Origin: Alistipes sp.
Lineage (GTDB): Bacteria; Bacteroidota; Bacteroidia; Bacteroidales; Rikenellaceae
Assembly (NCBI GenBank): GCA_017504265.1
Contig: JAFVRN010000021.1
Coordinates: 1-50,146, forward strand
Direction of reading: 5' to 3'
DNA: 50,146 nt
Each line of letters begins with the position of its first letter. The stretch's first letter is position 1. A model generated the notes under the pieces. That model was given only the letters and a program-made list of their open reading frames with translations, was not told where the DNA came from and made no database searches. This document shows, in pieces, positions 17,410-26,704 of the stretch. Made by a program: the position numbers and the translations under genes.

Positions 17410-19851
17410 ATGGGACAGAAGACAACAACAAACAAGCGAGGTTCGCTACGACGAGCTGCCATAATCGGTATGTGGTCGATAACCATCCTTGGAATCATCG
17501 CCCTCACCACCCTCTTTCTCTTGGCTAAGCACGAGAAGTTAGGTCCTATGCCTACGTTCGACGAGTTGGAGAACCCCAAAACAAACCTTGCGACACAGAT
17601 ATATTCGGCCGATGGCGAGGTACTCGGCACCTACTTCATCGAGAACCGCACCTACCTATCCTACGAGGAGCTGTTTCCCGAGGACCGTACACGCTGGCTG
17701 ACAATAGATGGTCATCAGCTACCACCGATTGTGGCAGCATTGCTTGCCACGGAGGATGTCCGCTTCTTCGATCACCCGGGTATCGACTTCGAGGCTACGG
17801 CACGTGCCGGCATCAAGACCGTATTGCTACGCCAAAGCGGCCAGGGTGGCGGTAGTACCATCACACAACAGCTCGCCAAGAACCTGTACAAGACACGTCG
17901 CAACAAGGAGGGCTTGGAGGGTAATGCCGGAACGCTGGCAGCCAAGGCACAGGAGTATGTCATAGCCACACAGCTCGAACACAACTACACGAAGGAGGAG
18001 ATTGTAGCCATGTATCTGAATACGGTGGAGTTCTCCAACTCCAACTTCGGCATCAAGGCCACGGCCAACAACTTCTTCGGCAAGGAGCCGTGCGACCTGC
18101 TTATCGAGGAGGCGGCACTCATCGCCGGACAGGTCAAAGCACCCGGCACCTACGCTCCGATACGTCGTGGTGAGCCTAACGAGAAGGCACGAGAGCGCAG
18201 AAATACCGTACTGCAACGTATGGTTGTGGCGGGAGCCATACCACAGGAGCTCGCCGACTCACTCAAAGAGCTACCCGTAGACCTATCGCATTATCGTCGC
18301 GCCGGAGATGCACACAACGAAGGTAGTGCCACCTATTTCCGCGAGATGGTGCGCCGCACGATGATGGCACACGAGCCACAACGTCGCAACTACTACACGA
18401 AGTGGGACTACGAGCAGGCCCTCAAAGAGTATCACGAGAACCCGATCATGGGCTGGTGTCACAAGAATTTGAAGGCCAATGGCGAGAAATACGATATATA
18501 TCGTGACGGTTTGAAGATATACACCACCGTGGACTCACGTATGCAGAAGTATGCCGAAGAGGCACTGCGTGAGCATATGGCAGAGGTGGTGCAGCCACGT
18601 ATGAATAGTCAGATACGCAACCGTGGCTCTATATATGTAGATGTAGAGCCTGCCGACGAGAAGAAGCGTATCGAGGAGGCTATGCGCCAAACGGAGCGTT
18701 GGCAGGAGATGGAGCGCGCGGGACATAGCAAGAAGGAGATACTTGCAGCGTTCAACAGTCCACGCAATATGGAGGTATTTACATTCCGAGGCATGCGTGA
18801 TACGGTGCTAACACCTCGCGACTCACTCCTACACTACAAGTCTACGATGCGTGGTGCCTTTGTTGCCATAGACCCCAACACCGGATATGTACGAGCATAT
18901 GTCGGAGGCCCCGACTACCGCTACTTCAAGTATGACGCAGCCACACAGGGCAAACGCCAGGTGGGTTCTACGTCGAAGCCGTTTATATACACCTTCGCCA
19001 TAGACCACCTCGGACTGACCCCCTGCACACCTGTACCCAACCTTCCCGTATCTATCGAAACACCTATGGGCATCTGGTCGCCTAAGGAGGCCGGCGAGGT
19101 GGAGTATACCGGAGTACACCCCCTCTATTGGGGTTTGGCGCAGAGTCGCAACAACTACTCTGCGTGGATTATGAAGCAGGCAAAGCAACCCGAGGCTGTA
19201 GCCAAGTTTATCCACGATATGGGTATCAAGAGCTATATCGACCCTGTGGCGGCACTATGTATCGGCTCGTATGACAGCAACCCCTACGAGATGGCCTCGG
19301 CATACTCTACCTTTGCCAACGAGGGTGTGCGTATTGACCCTATATTTGTGACACGCATTGAGGATAGTCAGGGTAATGTCTTGGCGACGTTTACGCCTAA
19401 GACAAACGATGTGCTCTCGAAGCGTGTGGCATACACGATGATTACCATGATGCAGAAGGTGGTAACCACCGGCACGGCACGTCGTATGCTCTATGAGTTC
19501 AAGTTCAACGACGTGGAGATTGCCGCCAAGACGGGTACTACCAATGATAATGTAGACGCTTGGTTTATGTGCGCTGTGCCTAACCTTGTTATGGGTACAT
19601 GGGTAGGTGGCGAGGAGAACAGCATACACTTCACCCGTAATGCCGATGGCTCACGCATTGCCCTACCTATTGCCGGCAAGTTCCTCACAAAGGTCTTTAA
19701 CGACGGTACGCTCGGCGTGGAACGCAACGATATGTTCGAGAGAGCGGACGAGGTACCCGACTACAACTGTTCGGAAGATATGTCAGACGATGGTAGTGAA
19801 GGTGGCGAAGGTGAGGACTTTTACATAGACGACGAGGAGTTTTTCTTTTAG
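17410..19851 (+). CDS. Penicillin-binding protein 1A (bifunctional class A PBP)
   Basis: This 813-residue inner-membrane protein polymerises and crosslinks peptidoglycan. It has a cytoplasmic Lys/Arg-rich N-terminus and one transmembrane helix (about residues 14-36). The GT51 glycosyltransferase domain contains ATEDVRFFDHPGID and GGSTITQQLAKNLYK. The transpeptidase domain has the serine-centre GSTSKP, the SxN motif in SRNN, and KTGTT. It ends in a strongly acidic tail of about 28 residues (SEDMSDDGSEGG... and IDDEEFFF). Class A enzymes of 750-850 residues are normal; the acidic tail is less usual. It follows the barrel protein gene by 46 bp and precedes asd by 47 bp, so the three may be transcribed together. 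Confidence 0.95.
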   Translation: MGQKTTTNKRGSLRRAAIIGMWSITILGIIALTTLFLLAKHEKLGPMPTFDELENPKTNLATQIYSADGEVLGTYFIENRTYLSYEELFPEDRTRWLTIDGHQLPPIVAALLATEDVRFFDHPGIDFEATARAGIKTVLLRQSGQGGGSTITQQLAKNLYKTRRNKEGLEGNAGTLAAKAQEYVIATQLEHNYTKEEIVAMYLNTVEFSNSNFGIKATANNFFGKEPCDLLIEEAALIAGQVKAPGTYAPIRRGEPNEKARERRNTVLQRMVVAGAIPQELADSLKELPVDLSHYRRAGDAHNEGSATYFREMVRRTMMAHEPQRRNYYTKWDYEQALKEYHENPIMGWCHKNLKANGEKYDIYRDGLKIYTTVDSRMQKYAEEALREHMAEVVQPRMNSQIRNRGSIYVDVEPADEKKRIEEAMRQTERWQEMERAGHSKKEILAAFNSPRNMEVFTFRGMRDTVLTPRDSLLHYKSTMRGAFVAIDPNTGYVRAYVGGPDYRYFKYDAATQGKRQVGSTSKPFIYTFAIDHLGLTPCTPVPNLPVSIETPMGIWSPKEAGEVEYTGVHPLYWGLAQSRNNYSAWIMKQAKQPEAVAKFIHDMGIKSYIDPVAALCIGSYDSNPYEMASAYSTFANEGVRIDPIFVTRIEDSQGNVLATFTPKTNDVLSKRVAYTMITMMQKVVTTGTARRMLYEFKFNDVEIAAKTGTTNDNVDAWFMCAVPNLVMGTWVGGEENSIHFTRNADGSRIALPIAGKFLTKVFNDGTLGVERNDMFERADEVPDYNCSEDMSDDGSEGGEGEDFYIDDEEFFF

Positions 19852-19898
19852 TCTGAGATATATCGATTAAGTTATTAACCCACAAAACAGATTATACT

Positions 19899-20900
19899 AT
19901 GAAGATTGCAATTGTTGGCGCAAGTGGCGCCGTAGGTCAGGAGTTTCTATCAATTTTGGAGAATCACCCTATGCCTATCGAGGAGTTGCGCCTCTTCGGT
20001 TCGAAGCGTAGTGCAGGTAGTGTATACCGCTTCCGTGGCGAGGATATCGTGGTTCGCGAGCTACAACATAACGACGATTTTAAGGATATAGACGTAGCTC
20101 TCACCTCGGCAGGAGCCTCTACCTCTAAGGAGTTTGCCGAGACCATCACCAAGCACGGGGCATTTATGATCGACAATTCGAGTGCCTTCCGTATGGATGA
20201 CGATATTCCACTGGTCGTGCCTGAGGTAAATGGCGAAGATGCCTTCAACGCGCCACGCCGCATTATTGCCAATCCAAACTGTACAACGATACAGATGGTG
20301 GTAGCATTGGGAGCTATTGAGCGTCTTTCGCACATCAAAAGTGTACATGTAGCTACCTATCAGTCGGCAAGCGGCGCGGGTGCCACCGCTATGCAGGAGT
20401 TCGAGGAGCAACACAAGGCATTGGTAGAGGGTCGCGAGCCTAAGGTTGAGAAATTCGCTTATCAGCTCGCCTACAACCTTATACCACATATCGACGTGTT
20501 CCAGGATAACGACTACACGAAGGAGGAGATGAAGATGTTCTACGAGACCCGTAAGATTATGCACTCCGATATCCGCACCTCGGCAACCTGTGTGCGTGTT
20601 CCCGTAATGCGCGCCCACTCCGAGGCAATATGGGTCGAGACCGAGGAGCCGCTAAGCGTCGAGCAGGTAAGAGAGGCCTTCAAGCAATCGAAGGGCATAG
20701 TACTTATAGATGAGCCACAGAAGAAGAGCTATCCTATGCCACTCTTTGCGCAGGGTAGCGACCCTGTGTATGTAGGCCGTATCCGTAAGGATTTGTGCAA
20801 CGAGTGCGGTATAACATTCTGGTGCGTTGCCGACCAAATACGCAAGGGAGCAGCTCTGAATGCCATCCAGATATTAGAACTTCTTGTTGCTAATAAATAA
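19899..20900 (+). CDS. asd: Aspartate-semialdehyde dehydrogenase
   Basis: This 333-residue cytoplasmic enzyme reduces aspartyl phosphate to aspartate semialdehyde with NADPH, feeding lysine/diaminopimelate, threonine and methionine synthesis. The N-terminal nucleotide-binding loop is [12 protein letters not shown], the catalytic cysteine is in NPNCTT (near residue 130), and the substrate region includes [13 protein letters not shown] and [11 protein letters not shown]. Length is normal. Its position after PBP1A fits supply of diaminopimelate for the wall, though that link is only contextual. An ATG with a short AT-rich leader is the clear start. Confidence 0.96.
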   Translation: MKIAIVGASGAVGQEFLSILENHPMPIEELRLFGSKRSAGSVYRFRGEDIVVRELQHNDDFKDIDVALTSAGASTSKEFAETITKHGAFMIDNSSAFRMDDDIPLVVPEVNGEDAFNAPRRIIANPNCTTIQMVVALGAIERLSHIKSVHVATYQSASGAGATAMQEFEEQHKALVEGREPKVEKFAYQLAYNLIPHIDVFQDNDYTKEEMKMFYETRKIMHSDIRTSATCVRVPVMRAHSEAIWVETEEPLSVEQVREAFKQSKGIVLIDEPQKKSYPMPLFAQGSDPVYVGRIRKDLCNECGITFWCVADQIRKGAALNAIQILELLVANK

Positions 20901-20960
20901 GGATGTGGTTTTATCTGAAAATGTAGGACGATGATATAGCTAAAATATTTTTCTTATTTA

Positions 20961-20992
20961 GTTGCAATTGACTATATTTTTGCATACCTTTG
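20961..20992 (+). promoter_or_regulatory. tnaA promoter and 5' leader
   Basis: GTTG at 20961-20964 and TACCTTTG at 20985-20992, with 20 bp between, form a good Bacteroidota promoter. The leader from about 21000 to 21098 is A/T-rich and contains no ATG-started peptide with a Trp codon, so there is no tnaC-type leader as in E. coli. Confidence 0.7.
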
Positions 20993-21098
20993 TGACGCAA
21001 ACGTCGAAAATAGCAATATTTCACGCAATTATATAGTTTGAAAAGAGAGTAAAAAGAATAAATAATTAAAGTAATAATAACCTAAAATTTACACTACT

Positions 21099-22472
21099 AT
21101 GGAAATTCCATTTGCAGAAGCGTATCGAATTAAGATGGTTGAGCCTTTGAAGAAGAGCACACGTGAGGAGCGTGAGCAGTGGCTCAAAGAGGCACACTAC
21201 AACCTTTTCGGCTTGAAGTCAGAGCAGGTTTATATCGACTGTTTGACTGACTCAGGTACAGGTGCTATGAGCGACCGTCAGTGGGCAGCTATGATGACCG
21301 GTGACGAGGCTTACGCCGGTTCAAAGTCATTCTTCCAGCTTAAAGAGACTATCTTCAATATCACAGGCTTCGAGTACGTTATCCCTACACACCAGGGTCG
21401 TGCTGCTGAGAACGTATTGTTCTCACACCTCGTAAAGGCTGGTGATATCATCCCAGGCAACTCACACTTCGACACAACTAAGGGTCATATCGAGTTCCGT
21501 AAGGCTACCGCTTTGGACTGCACAATCGACGCTGCTAAGGATACTCAGCTCGAGATTCCTTTCAAGGGTGAGGTAGACTGCGCTAAGTTGGAGAAGGCTT
21601 TGGCTGAGAACGCCGAGAAGATTCCTTTCATCATCGTTACTGTTACCAACAACACAGCCGGTGGTCAGCCTGTATCTATGAAGAACTTGCGCGATGTACG
21701 TGCTATCGCCGACAAGTATCAGAAGCGTGTAGTATTCGACTCAGCTCGTTTCGTTGAGAACGCATACTTCATCAAGACCCGTGAGGAGGGTTACGCTGAT
21801 AAGACTATCAAGGAGATTTGCAAGGAGATGTTCTCTTATGCCGACGGTATGACAATGTCATCAAAGAAGGACGGTCTTGTAAACATGGGTGGTTTCATCG
21901 CTACACGTCACGAGGATTGGTTCGAGGGTGCTAAGCGTTTCTGTATCCCATTCGAGGGCTTCCTCACTTATGGTGGTATGAACGGCCGCGATATGGCAGC
22001 TTTGGCAGTAGGTCTTGACGAGAACACCGAGCTCGAGACTATCGAGACTCGTATCAAGCAGGTACAGTACCTCGCAGCTAAGCTCGACGAGTATGGTATT
22101 CCTTACCAGCGTCCTGTTGGTGGTCACGCCTTGTTCGTAGATGCTGATAAGGTGCTTACCAACATTCCTAAGGAGGAGTTCCCAGCACAGACTTTGGCTA
22201 TCGAGCTCTACTTGGAGGCAGGTGTTCGTGGTTGCGAGATTGGTTACATCCTTGCTGACCGTGATCCTGTAACTCGCGAGAACCGCTTTGGTGGTCTTGA
22301 CCTGTTGCGTTTGTGCATCGCACGTCGTTCGTATACCAACAACCATATGGACGTTATCGCTGCGGCTTTGAAGAACGTATACGACCGTCGTCACGAGATT
22401 AAGCGTGGTGTGAAGATTGTATGGGAGACTGAGCTTATGCGTCACTTCACTGTTAAGCTTGAGCGTTTGTAA
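21099..22472 (+). CDS. tnaA: Tryptophanase (tryptophan indole-lyase)
   Basis: This 457-residue PLP enzyme splits tryptophan into indole, pyruvate and ammonia. The N-terminus (MEIPFAEAYRIKMVEPL) and the PLP-lysine region (MTMSSKKDGLVNMGGF) are typical of the beta-eliminating lyases. Two points favour tryptophanase over tyrosine phenol-lyase. The segment RGCEIGYIL has Ile where tyrosine phenol-lyase has its substrate Arg. The C-terminal MRHFTVKL keeps the His that tyrosine phenol-lyase replaces with Phe. The codons are biased to GGT, CGT, GCT, AAG and GAG more than in the neighbours, suggesting high expression. It has its own promoter and terminator and no linked tryptophan permease. Indole production fits Alistipes-like gut anaerobes. 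Confidence 0.95.
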   Translation: MEIPFAEAYRIKMVEPLKKSTREEREQWLKEAHYNLFGLKSEQVYIDCLTDSGTGAMSDRQWAAMMTGDEAYAGSKSFFQLKETIFNITGFEYVIPTHQGRAAENVLFSHLVKAGDIIPGNSHFDTTKGHIEFRKATALDCTIDAAKDTQLEIPFKGEVDCAKLEKALAENAEKIPFIIVTVTNNTAGGQPVSMKNLRDVRAIADKYQKRVVFDSARFVENAYFIKTREEGYADKTIKEICKEMFSYADGMTMSSKKDGLVNMGGFIATRHEDWFEGAKRFCIPFEGFLTYGGMNGRDMAALAVGLDENTELETIETRIKQVQYLAAKLDEYGIPYQRPVGGHALFVDADKVLTNIPKEEFPAQTLAIELYLEAGVRGCEIGYILADRDPVTRENRFGGLDLLRLCIARRSYTNNHMDVIAAALKNVYDRRHEIKRGVKIVWETELMRHFTVKLERL

Positions 22473-22510
22473 TCTCTTAAATATGGAGTCTAAGTAGACT
22501 CCTCGATAAT

Positions 22511-22557
22511 GGGTGGATGGCTAACATGCGTTTAGTCATCCACTCATTTTATTTTTG
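22511..22557 (+). terminator. Rho-independent terminator after tnaA
   Basis: GGGTGGATGGCTAA (22511-22524) pairs with TTAGTCATCCACTC (22532-22545), with wobble pairs, around a loop of about seven bases. It is followed by the T-rich ATTTTATTTTTG. It lies 39 bp after the tnaA stop. Confidence 0.8.
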
Positions 22558-22586
22558 CTACCCTTACAACGATACGAAAATTTCAC

Positions 22587-22594
22587 TATCTTTG
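22587..22594 (+). promoter_or_regulatory. -7 box for the ABC exporter genes
   Basis: TATCTTTG matches TAnnTTTG exactly and lies 28 bp before the ATG at 22623. A -33 element at the usual spacing is not evident. Confidence 0.6.
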
Positions 22595-22622
22595 TAAAGT
22601 TTTAAGCCAAAAACATATAACT

Positions 22623-23552
22623 ATGAGAGATACAATACTCAAAGTCGAGCATGTCACAAAGAGCTATACAGGTCATAAAGCTCTGGACGACGTGTCGTTG
22701 GAGGTGCCACGAGGTGCCGTGTATGGATTACTTGGCCCCAATGGTGCAGGTAAGACTACACTAATACGTGTCATAAACAAGATAACTATCGCCGATAGCG
22801 GCTCGGTGACACTCGATGGCAAGCCACTTACCTCCGCCGAGGTGTTCAACATAGGCTACATGCCCGAGGAGCGTGGCCTATACAAGAAGATGCGTGTCGG
22901 CGAACAGGCCCTCTTCTTCGCACGTCTTAAAGGTTTGGAGCGTGGCGAGGCTGAACGTCGCCTTAAAGCGTGGTTCGAGCGTTTGAACATCGCCGACTGG
23001 TGGGCACGTAAGGTCGAAGATCTGTCGAAGGGTATGGCTCAGAAGGTACAGTTCATAGCAACGGTGGTACACGAGCCCAAGCTTCTTATCTTCGACGAAC
23101 CATTCTCGGGCTTCGACCCTATCAATGCCAATATGCTCAAAGAGGAGATTCTCGGACTACGCGACCGTGGTGCCACGATAATCTTTTCGACACACAATAT
23201 GGCCTCTGTCGAGGAGATATGCGACCACATAACACTTATAAACAAGTCACGCAACATTCTATCCGGCTCGGTTGAGGAGATACGTCGTCGCGCCGGAGGT
23301 AATATCTTCGAGGTTATACACAAGTCGGATGCCGAGAGCCTCGTATCAACACTCGAAGATAAGGCTATGCCCTTGGGCGAGAGTCGCGGTGTTGTGGGCG
23401 GATACCACCAGACCAAGATTCATGTGATGAAAGATGGCGACCTGAAAGAGGTTATCGCACTACTTAACGACCGCTGCGGTCTGCGCTCTATAAACGAGGT
23501 TATACCCTCGATGAACGACATTTTTATTCGTGCCGTGAACGGAACATTATAG
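22623..23552 (+). CDS. ABC transporter ATP-binding protein (NatA-like)
   Basis: This 309-residue ATPase works with the permease encoded next. It has Walker A GPNGAGKTT (residues about 39-47), a signature of the form LSKGMAQKVQF in place of LSGGQ, Walker B LLIFDEPFSGFDP and the switch histidine in STHN. The C-terminal 80 residues are the DUF4162-type extension common in this group. The LSKGM signature and two-gene layout resemble the NatAB sodium exporter and related Bacteroidota exporters. The cargo cannot be told from sequence. The gene pair is separated by 28 bp and shares one promoter. Confidence 0.93.
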   Translation: MRDTILKVEHVTKSYTGHKALDDVSLEVPRGAVYGLLGPNGAGKTTLIRVINKITIADSGSVTLDGKPLTSAEVFNIGYMPEERGLYKKMRVGEQALFFARLKGLERGEAERRLKAWFERLNIADWWARKVEDLSKGMAQKVQFIATVVHEPKLLIFDEPFSGFDPINANMLKEEILGLRDRGATIIFSTHNMASVEEICDHITLINKSRNILSGSVEEIRRRAGGNIFEVIHKSDAESLVSTLEDKAMPLGESRGVVGGYHQTKIHVMKDGDLKEVIALLNDRCGLRSINEVIPSMNDIFIRAVNGTL

Positions 23553-23580
23553 GTCAAACAACGTAAAAATTAACTACACT

Positions 23581-24867
23581 ATGAATAAGACTTGGTTGAT
23601 TATATCGCGTGAATATGGGGAGCGTGTACGCAAGAAGTCGTTTATCATAACAACGCTTCTTATGCCAATCTTTATGATAGCTCTGATGATTGCCCCGACA
23701 CTCATGATGCTATACGCCACAGGCGACCAAAAGCAGATAGTCGTCCTCGACCGCTCGGGCAGAGCTATCGTCGATAGATTGCAGCCCTCGGCCGAGGTGA
23801 GCTTCATCCGCGAGGATGGCATGAGCAAGGCTGAGGCTTGTAACATCTATGGCGAGGAGAGCGGCATCTTTGGCGTACTCTATATTGGAAGCGAGGTTGA
23901 GATGCGTGATTCGGTGCAACTTATCACCAACAGCTCGTCGTCGATGATGTTGGAGGAGAATATTGCAGCGCAGATTTCGGATATAATCGAAAAGGATAAG
24001 CTCGCCGCCTACAACATCGAGAATCTCGACCAGATACTTGCCGATGTCGAGACCCGCATAGAGCTAAGCACCTTCCTTAACGACGGCACGGGAGAAGAGG
24101 AGAGCATGGAGAGCACCTCGTCGGGTATAAACTACATCCTCGGCATCATATTGGGTATGATGCTCTACATGGTTATCATCCTCTATGGCCAGATGGTACT
24201 TACGTCGGTTGTCGAGGAGAAGGCAAGCCGTGTTGTGGATGTGCTTGTCACCAGCTGTACACCCTTCCAGATTATGATGGGTAAGATTCTGGGCATAGCC
24301 CTTGTAGCCATCACGCAGATAGCCATCTGGGCAGCGTTGGTCATTGCCGCCTCGAAGTTCCTGATGCCTATGCTCTTCACGGCCGATGTTATGGCTACCA
24401 ACGACATGATGATGCAGGCTCTGATGGGTACTATCGGCGATACTGGTTACCTTGTGATGCTCTTTACCTACCTGCTACTATTCATCCTTGGCGGCTTCCT
24501 ACTCTACGCGTCACTATACGCCGCATCTGGTTCGGCAGTCGATTCTGTTATGGACGGCCAGCAGTTCAACACCATAATTATGATGCCTATCATCCTTGCG
24601 CTCATAGTTATGATGTCGGTATTCAACGACCCCAACTCACCATTGGCATTTTGGGCTTCGATGATACCCTTCACATCGCCTATCGTGATGATAGCGCGTA
24701 TACCTTTCGGCATAGCACAATGGGAGATTATCGTATCGCTTGTAGTGCTCTATGCCACATTTATCATCACCACATGGCTTGCTGCCAAAATCTACCGCGT
24801 AGGTATCTTTATGCACGGCAAGCGACCCTCGTGGAAGGAGTTGTGGCAGTGGCTTAGAATGAAGTAA
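23581..24867 (+). CDS. ABC transporter permease (NatB / ABC-2 type)
   Basis: This 428-residue inner-membrane protein has an N-terminal helix (about residues 21-45), a periplasmic domain of about 140 residues and five to six C-terminal helices (from about 182). This is the ABC2_membrane_3 layout of NatB and YhaP-like exporters. The start of the second membrane region has the family feature SVVEEKASRVVDVLVTS. It is the partner of the preceding ATPase; together they form an exporter of unknown substrate. A run of nine G residues separates it from the next gene. Confidence 0.92.
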   Translation: MNKTWLIISREYGERVRKKSFIITTLLMPIFMIALMIAPTLMMLYATGDQKQIVVLDRSGRAIVDRLQPSAEVSFIREDGMSKAEACNIYGEESGIFGVLYIGSEVEMRDSVQLITNSSSSMMLEENIAAQISDIIEKDKLAAYNIENLDQILADVETRIELSTFLNDGTGEEESMESTSSGINYILGIILGMMLYMVIILYGQMVLTSVVEEKASRVVDVLVTSCTPFQIMMGKILGIALVAITQIAIWAALVIAASKFLMPMLFTADVMATNDMMMQALMGTIGDTGYLVMLFTYLLLFILGGFLLYASLYAASGSAVDSVMDGQQFNTIIMMPIILALIVMMSVFNDPNSPLAFWASMIPFTSPIVMIARIPFGIAQWEIIVSLVVLYATFIITTWLAAKIYRVGIFMHGKRPSWKELWQWLRMK

Positions 24868-24877
24868 CAAAGCAATA

Positions 24878-24886
24878 GGGGGGGGG
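24878..24886. repeat. G9 homopolymer tract before the MBL hydrolase gene
   Basis: Nine G residues end 7 bp before the ATG at 24894, exactly where a ribosome-binding site would sit. Tracts of this length can slip during replication, so the tract could alter translation of the downstream gene. No other copy-number state can be seen in one sequence. Confidence 0.6.
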
Positions 24887-24893
24887 TAGATAG

Positions 24894-25679
24894 ATGAGCA
24901 ATATCCGATTGACATTCTTAGGAACAGGCACATCGCAGGGTGTGCCCGTCATCGGCTGCCACTGTGCGGTATGTCGCTCGTCGGACAGACGCGACCATCG
25001 TCTACGCACCTCGGCCATGGTCGAGGTGGAGGGGTTGCGTATAGTCATAGATGCCGGCCCCGACTTCCGTCAGCAGATGTTGCGTGAGGGTGTAGAGCAT
25101 ATCGATGCCCTGATACTCACACACGAACATAAGGACCATACGGCAGGTATCGACGATGTGCGTGCCTTCAACTTCGTGAACTACCCCACGATACATACCA
25201 TGCACATATACGCCAACGATGCTACAATAGGCACTATACGCAAGGACTACGACTATGCCTTTGCCGAGAACAAGTATCGTGGCGTACCTGTTATCGAGCT
25301 ACACCGAATAGATGAGCAGATGCCCTTCAGCATCGGCAGCGTGGAGATAACACCCATCGTCGGCAAACACTCCGAACGCTTCCACTCCATGGGGCTGCGC
25401 ATAGGTAAGCTCGCCTATATCACCGATTTCAGCGATATAGAGCCCGCCGAGGAGCTTAAGTTGCGCGGTGTGGAGCTTCTTGTGGTCAATGCCCTGCATT
25501 GGGAGCGACACGACTCGCACTTCTCGGTGTCTGAAGCGTTAGCACTTATTTCGCGTGTGGCACCTAAGCGGGCATACCTTACCCATATGTCACACCGCAT
25601 AGGTCTCTACGCCGAGAATATCGGGCGACTGCCTGCGGGTGTTGAGTTTGCCTACGACGGACTTAGCGTAGAGCTATAA
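24894..25679 (+). CDS. MBL-fold metallo-hydrolase, PhnP-like
   Basis: This 261-residue cytoplasmic protein has the metallo-beta-lactamase fold. The metal-binding motif LTHEHKDHTAGI (HxHxDH) lies at about residues 76-87; later ligands are GKHSERFHS, ITDFSD and THMSHR. The N-terminus TGTSQGVPVIGCHCAVC, with a Cys pair, resembles PhnP cyclic-phosphodiesterases, in which a structural zinc site is made of cysteines. Similar genes are widespread in Bacteroidota outside phosphonate operons. The reaction is likely hydrolysis of a cyclic or activated phosphodiester, but the substrate is unknown. It is preceded by an unusual G9 tract and followed by an SDR gene after 26 bp. Confidence 0.88.
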   Translation: MSNIRLTFLGTGTSQGVPVIGCHCAVCRSSDRRDHRLRTSAMVEVEGLRIVIDAGPDFRQQMLREGVEHIDALILTHEHKDHTAGIDDVRAFNFVNYPTIHTMHIYANDATIGTIRKDYDYAFAENKYRGVPVIELHRIDEQMPFSIGSVEITPIVGKHSERFHSMGLRIGKLAYITDFSDIEPAEELKLRGVELLVVNALHWERHDSHFSVSEALALISRVAPKRAYLTHMSHRIGLYAENIGRLPAGVEFAYDGLSVEL

Positions 25680-25705
25680 ATAGCAATTTAGAGATACTTA
25701 GATAT

Positions 25706-26524
25706 ATGAAACGATTTCTTAATGACAAAGTGATAGTCATCACCGGAGCATCATCGGGCATCGGCGAGGCTATGGCACGCGAGTATGCCAAGATGGGTGC
25801 CAGGGTGGTACTTGGCGCACGCCGCGAGGAGGAGCTAAGACGTGTTGCCGAGGCTATCACAGCCGAGGGCGGTAACGTAGCATATTGCGCATGCGACGTG
25901 GTCAAAGCCGAGGAGTGCAAGGCACTTATCGACAAGGCTATCGATAGCTTTGGACGTATCGATGTTATGATATGCAATGCAGGTCTTTCGATGCGAGCAT
26001 TGTTCGACGACTGCGATTTAAGCGTCTTGCATCGACTTATGGATGTAAATTTCTGGGGTACGGTAAATTGTACGAAGTATGCTCTGCCGTGGTTGCAACA
26101 ATCGCGAGGCTCGCTTGTCGGCATCTCCTCTGTTGCCGGCATCCACGGTCTGCCGGGGCGTACAGGCTACTCGGCATCGAAGTATGCCATGACAGGCTTT
26201 TTGGACACCATACGTGTGGAGAATCTAAAAAAGGGTCTGCATGTTATGACTGCCTGCCCGGGCTTTACCGCCTCTAACGTGCGTTTCTCGGCACTTACGG
26301 CCGACGGCTCACAGCAGGGTGAGACACCGCGCAATGAGGCTAAGATGATGACACCCGAGCAGGTGGCACATATCGTGGCACGTGGTCTGAAACGCCGCAA
26401 GCGTCTATGTCTTATGGAGTGGGAAGGACGTGGCACACATCTGTTGAAGAAGATATGCCCGGGCCTTGTTGATAGACTCTTCTATGCCGCTATGGCCAAG
26501 GAGCCTGACTCGCCACTGAAATAG
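25706..26524 (+). CDS. Short-chain dehydrogenase/reductase
   Basis: This 272-residue oxidoreductase has the classical SDR features: the cofactor loop VITGASSGIGEAMA (residues about 10-23), an Arg-rich turn (VVLGARREEELRR) suggesting NADP preference, NAG at about 91-93, the catalytic Ser in GISSVAG, and Y-x-x-x-K in GYSASKYAMTGF. The C-terminus (residues 225-272) is basic and hydrophobic, like the DHRS7B-like subgroup that sits at membranes. The substrate is not known. It is convergent with the starch-binding lipoprotein cluster and separated from it by a strong terminator. Confidence 0.92.
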   Translation: MKRFLNDKVIVITGASSGIGEAMAREYAKMGARVVLGARREEELRRVAEAITAEGGNVAYCACDVVKAEECKALIDKAIDSFGRIDVMICNAGLSMRALFDDCDLSVLHRLMDVNFWGTVNCTKYALPWLQQSRGSLVGISSVAGIHGLPGRTGYSASKYAMTGFLDTIRVENLKKGLHVMTACPGFTASNVRFSALTADGSQQGETPRNEAKMMTPEQVAHIVARGLKRRKRLCLMEWEGRGTHLLKKICPGLVDRLFYAAMAKEPDSPLK

Positions 26525-26541
26525 GGATTAAGATAAAGAGT

Positions 26542-26576
26542 AAAGAGCGTGCCCAAACTTGTTGGGCACGCTCTTT
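26542..26576. terminator. Bidirectional terminator between convergent genes
   Basis: Perfect 15-base arms AAAGAGCGTGCCCAA (26542-26556) and TTGGGCACGCTCTTT (26562-26576) enclose a 5-base loop. The arm ends give T-rich or A-rich tails on both strands, so it can stop the SDR transcript and the incoming lipoprotein transcript. AGATAAAGAG at 26531 is a second match to the outer right arm (CTCTTTATCT), giving an alternative pairing. The remaining bases to 26704 show no gene. Confidence 0.85.
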
Positions 26577-26704
26577 ATCTTAGAAGTTGCATAACAAGAG
26601 CTCTGAAGCTGCTCGCAGACTGGTAAAGCGGAGATTACTAAAGCGTAAATGACCATTTTTTAGACACGACAGATGCCAAAAGAGCCTTGCTATACGGCTA
26701 TCGT

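Noticed and set aside
20993-21098. tnaC-like leader peptide before tryptophanase
   Set aside because: No ATG or credible GTG/TTG start followed by a frame containing a Trp codon is present in the leader.
21099-22472. Tyrosine phenol-lyase as an alternative for tnaA
   Set aside because: The substrate-specific Arg of tyrosine phenol-lyase is Ile here, and the C-terminal His typical of tryptophanase is present.
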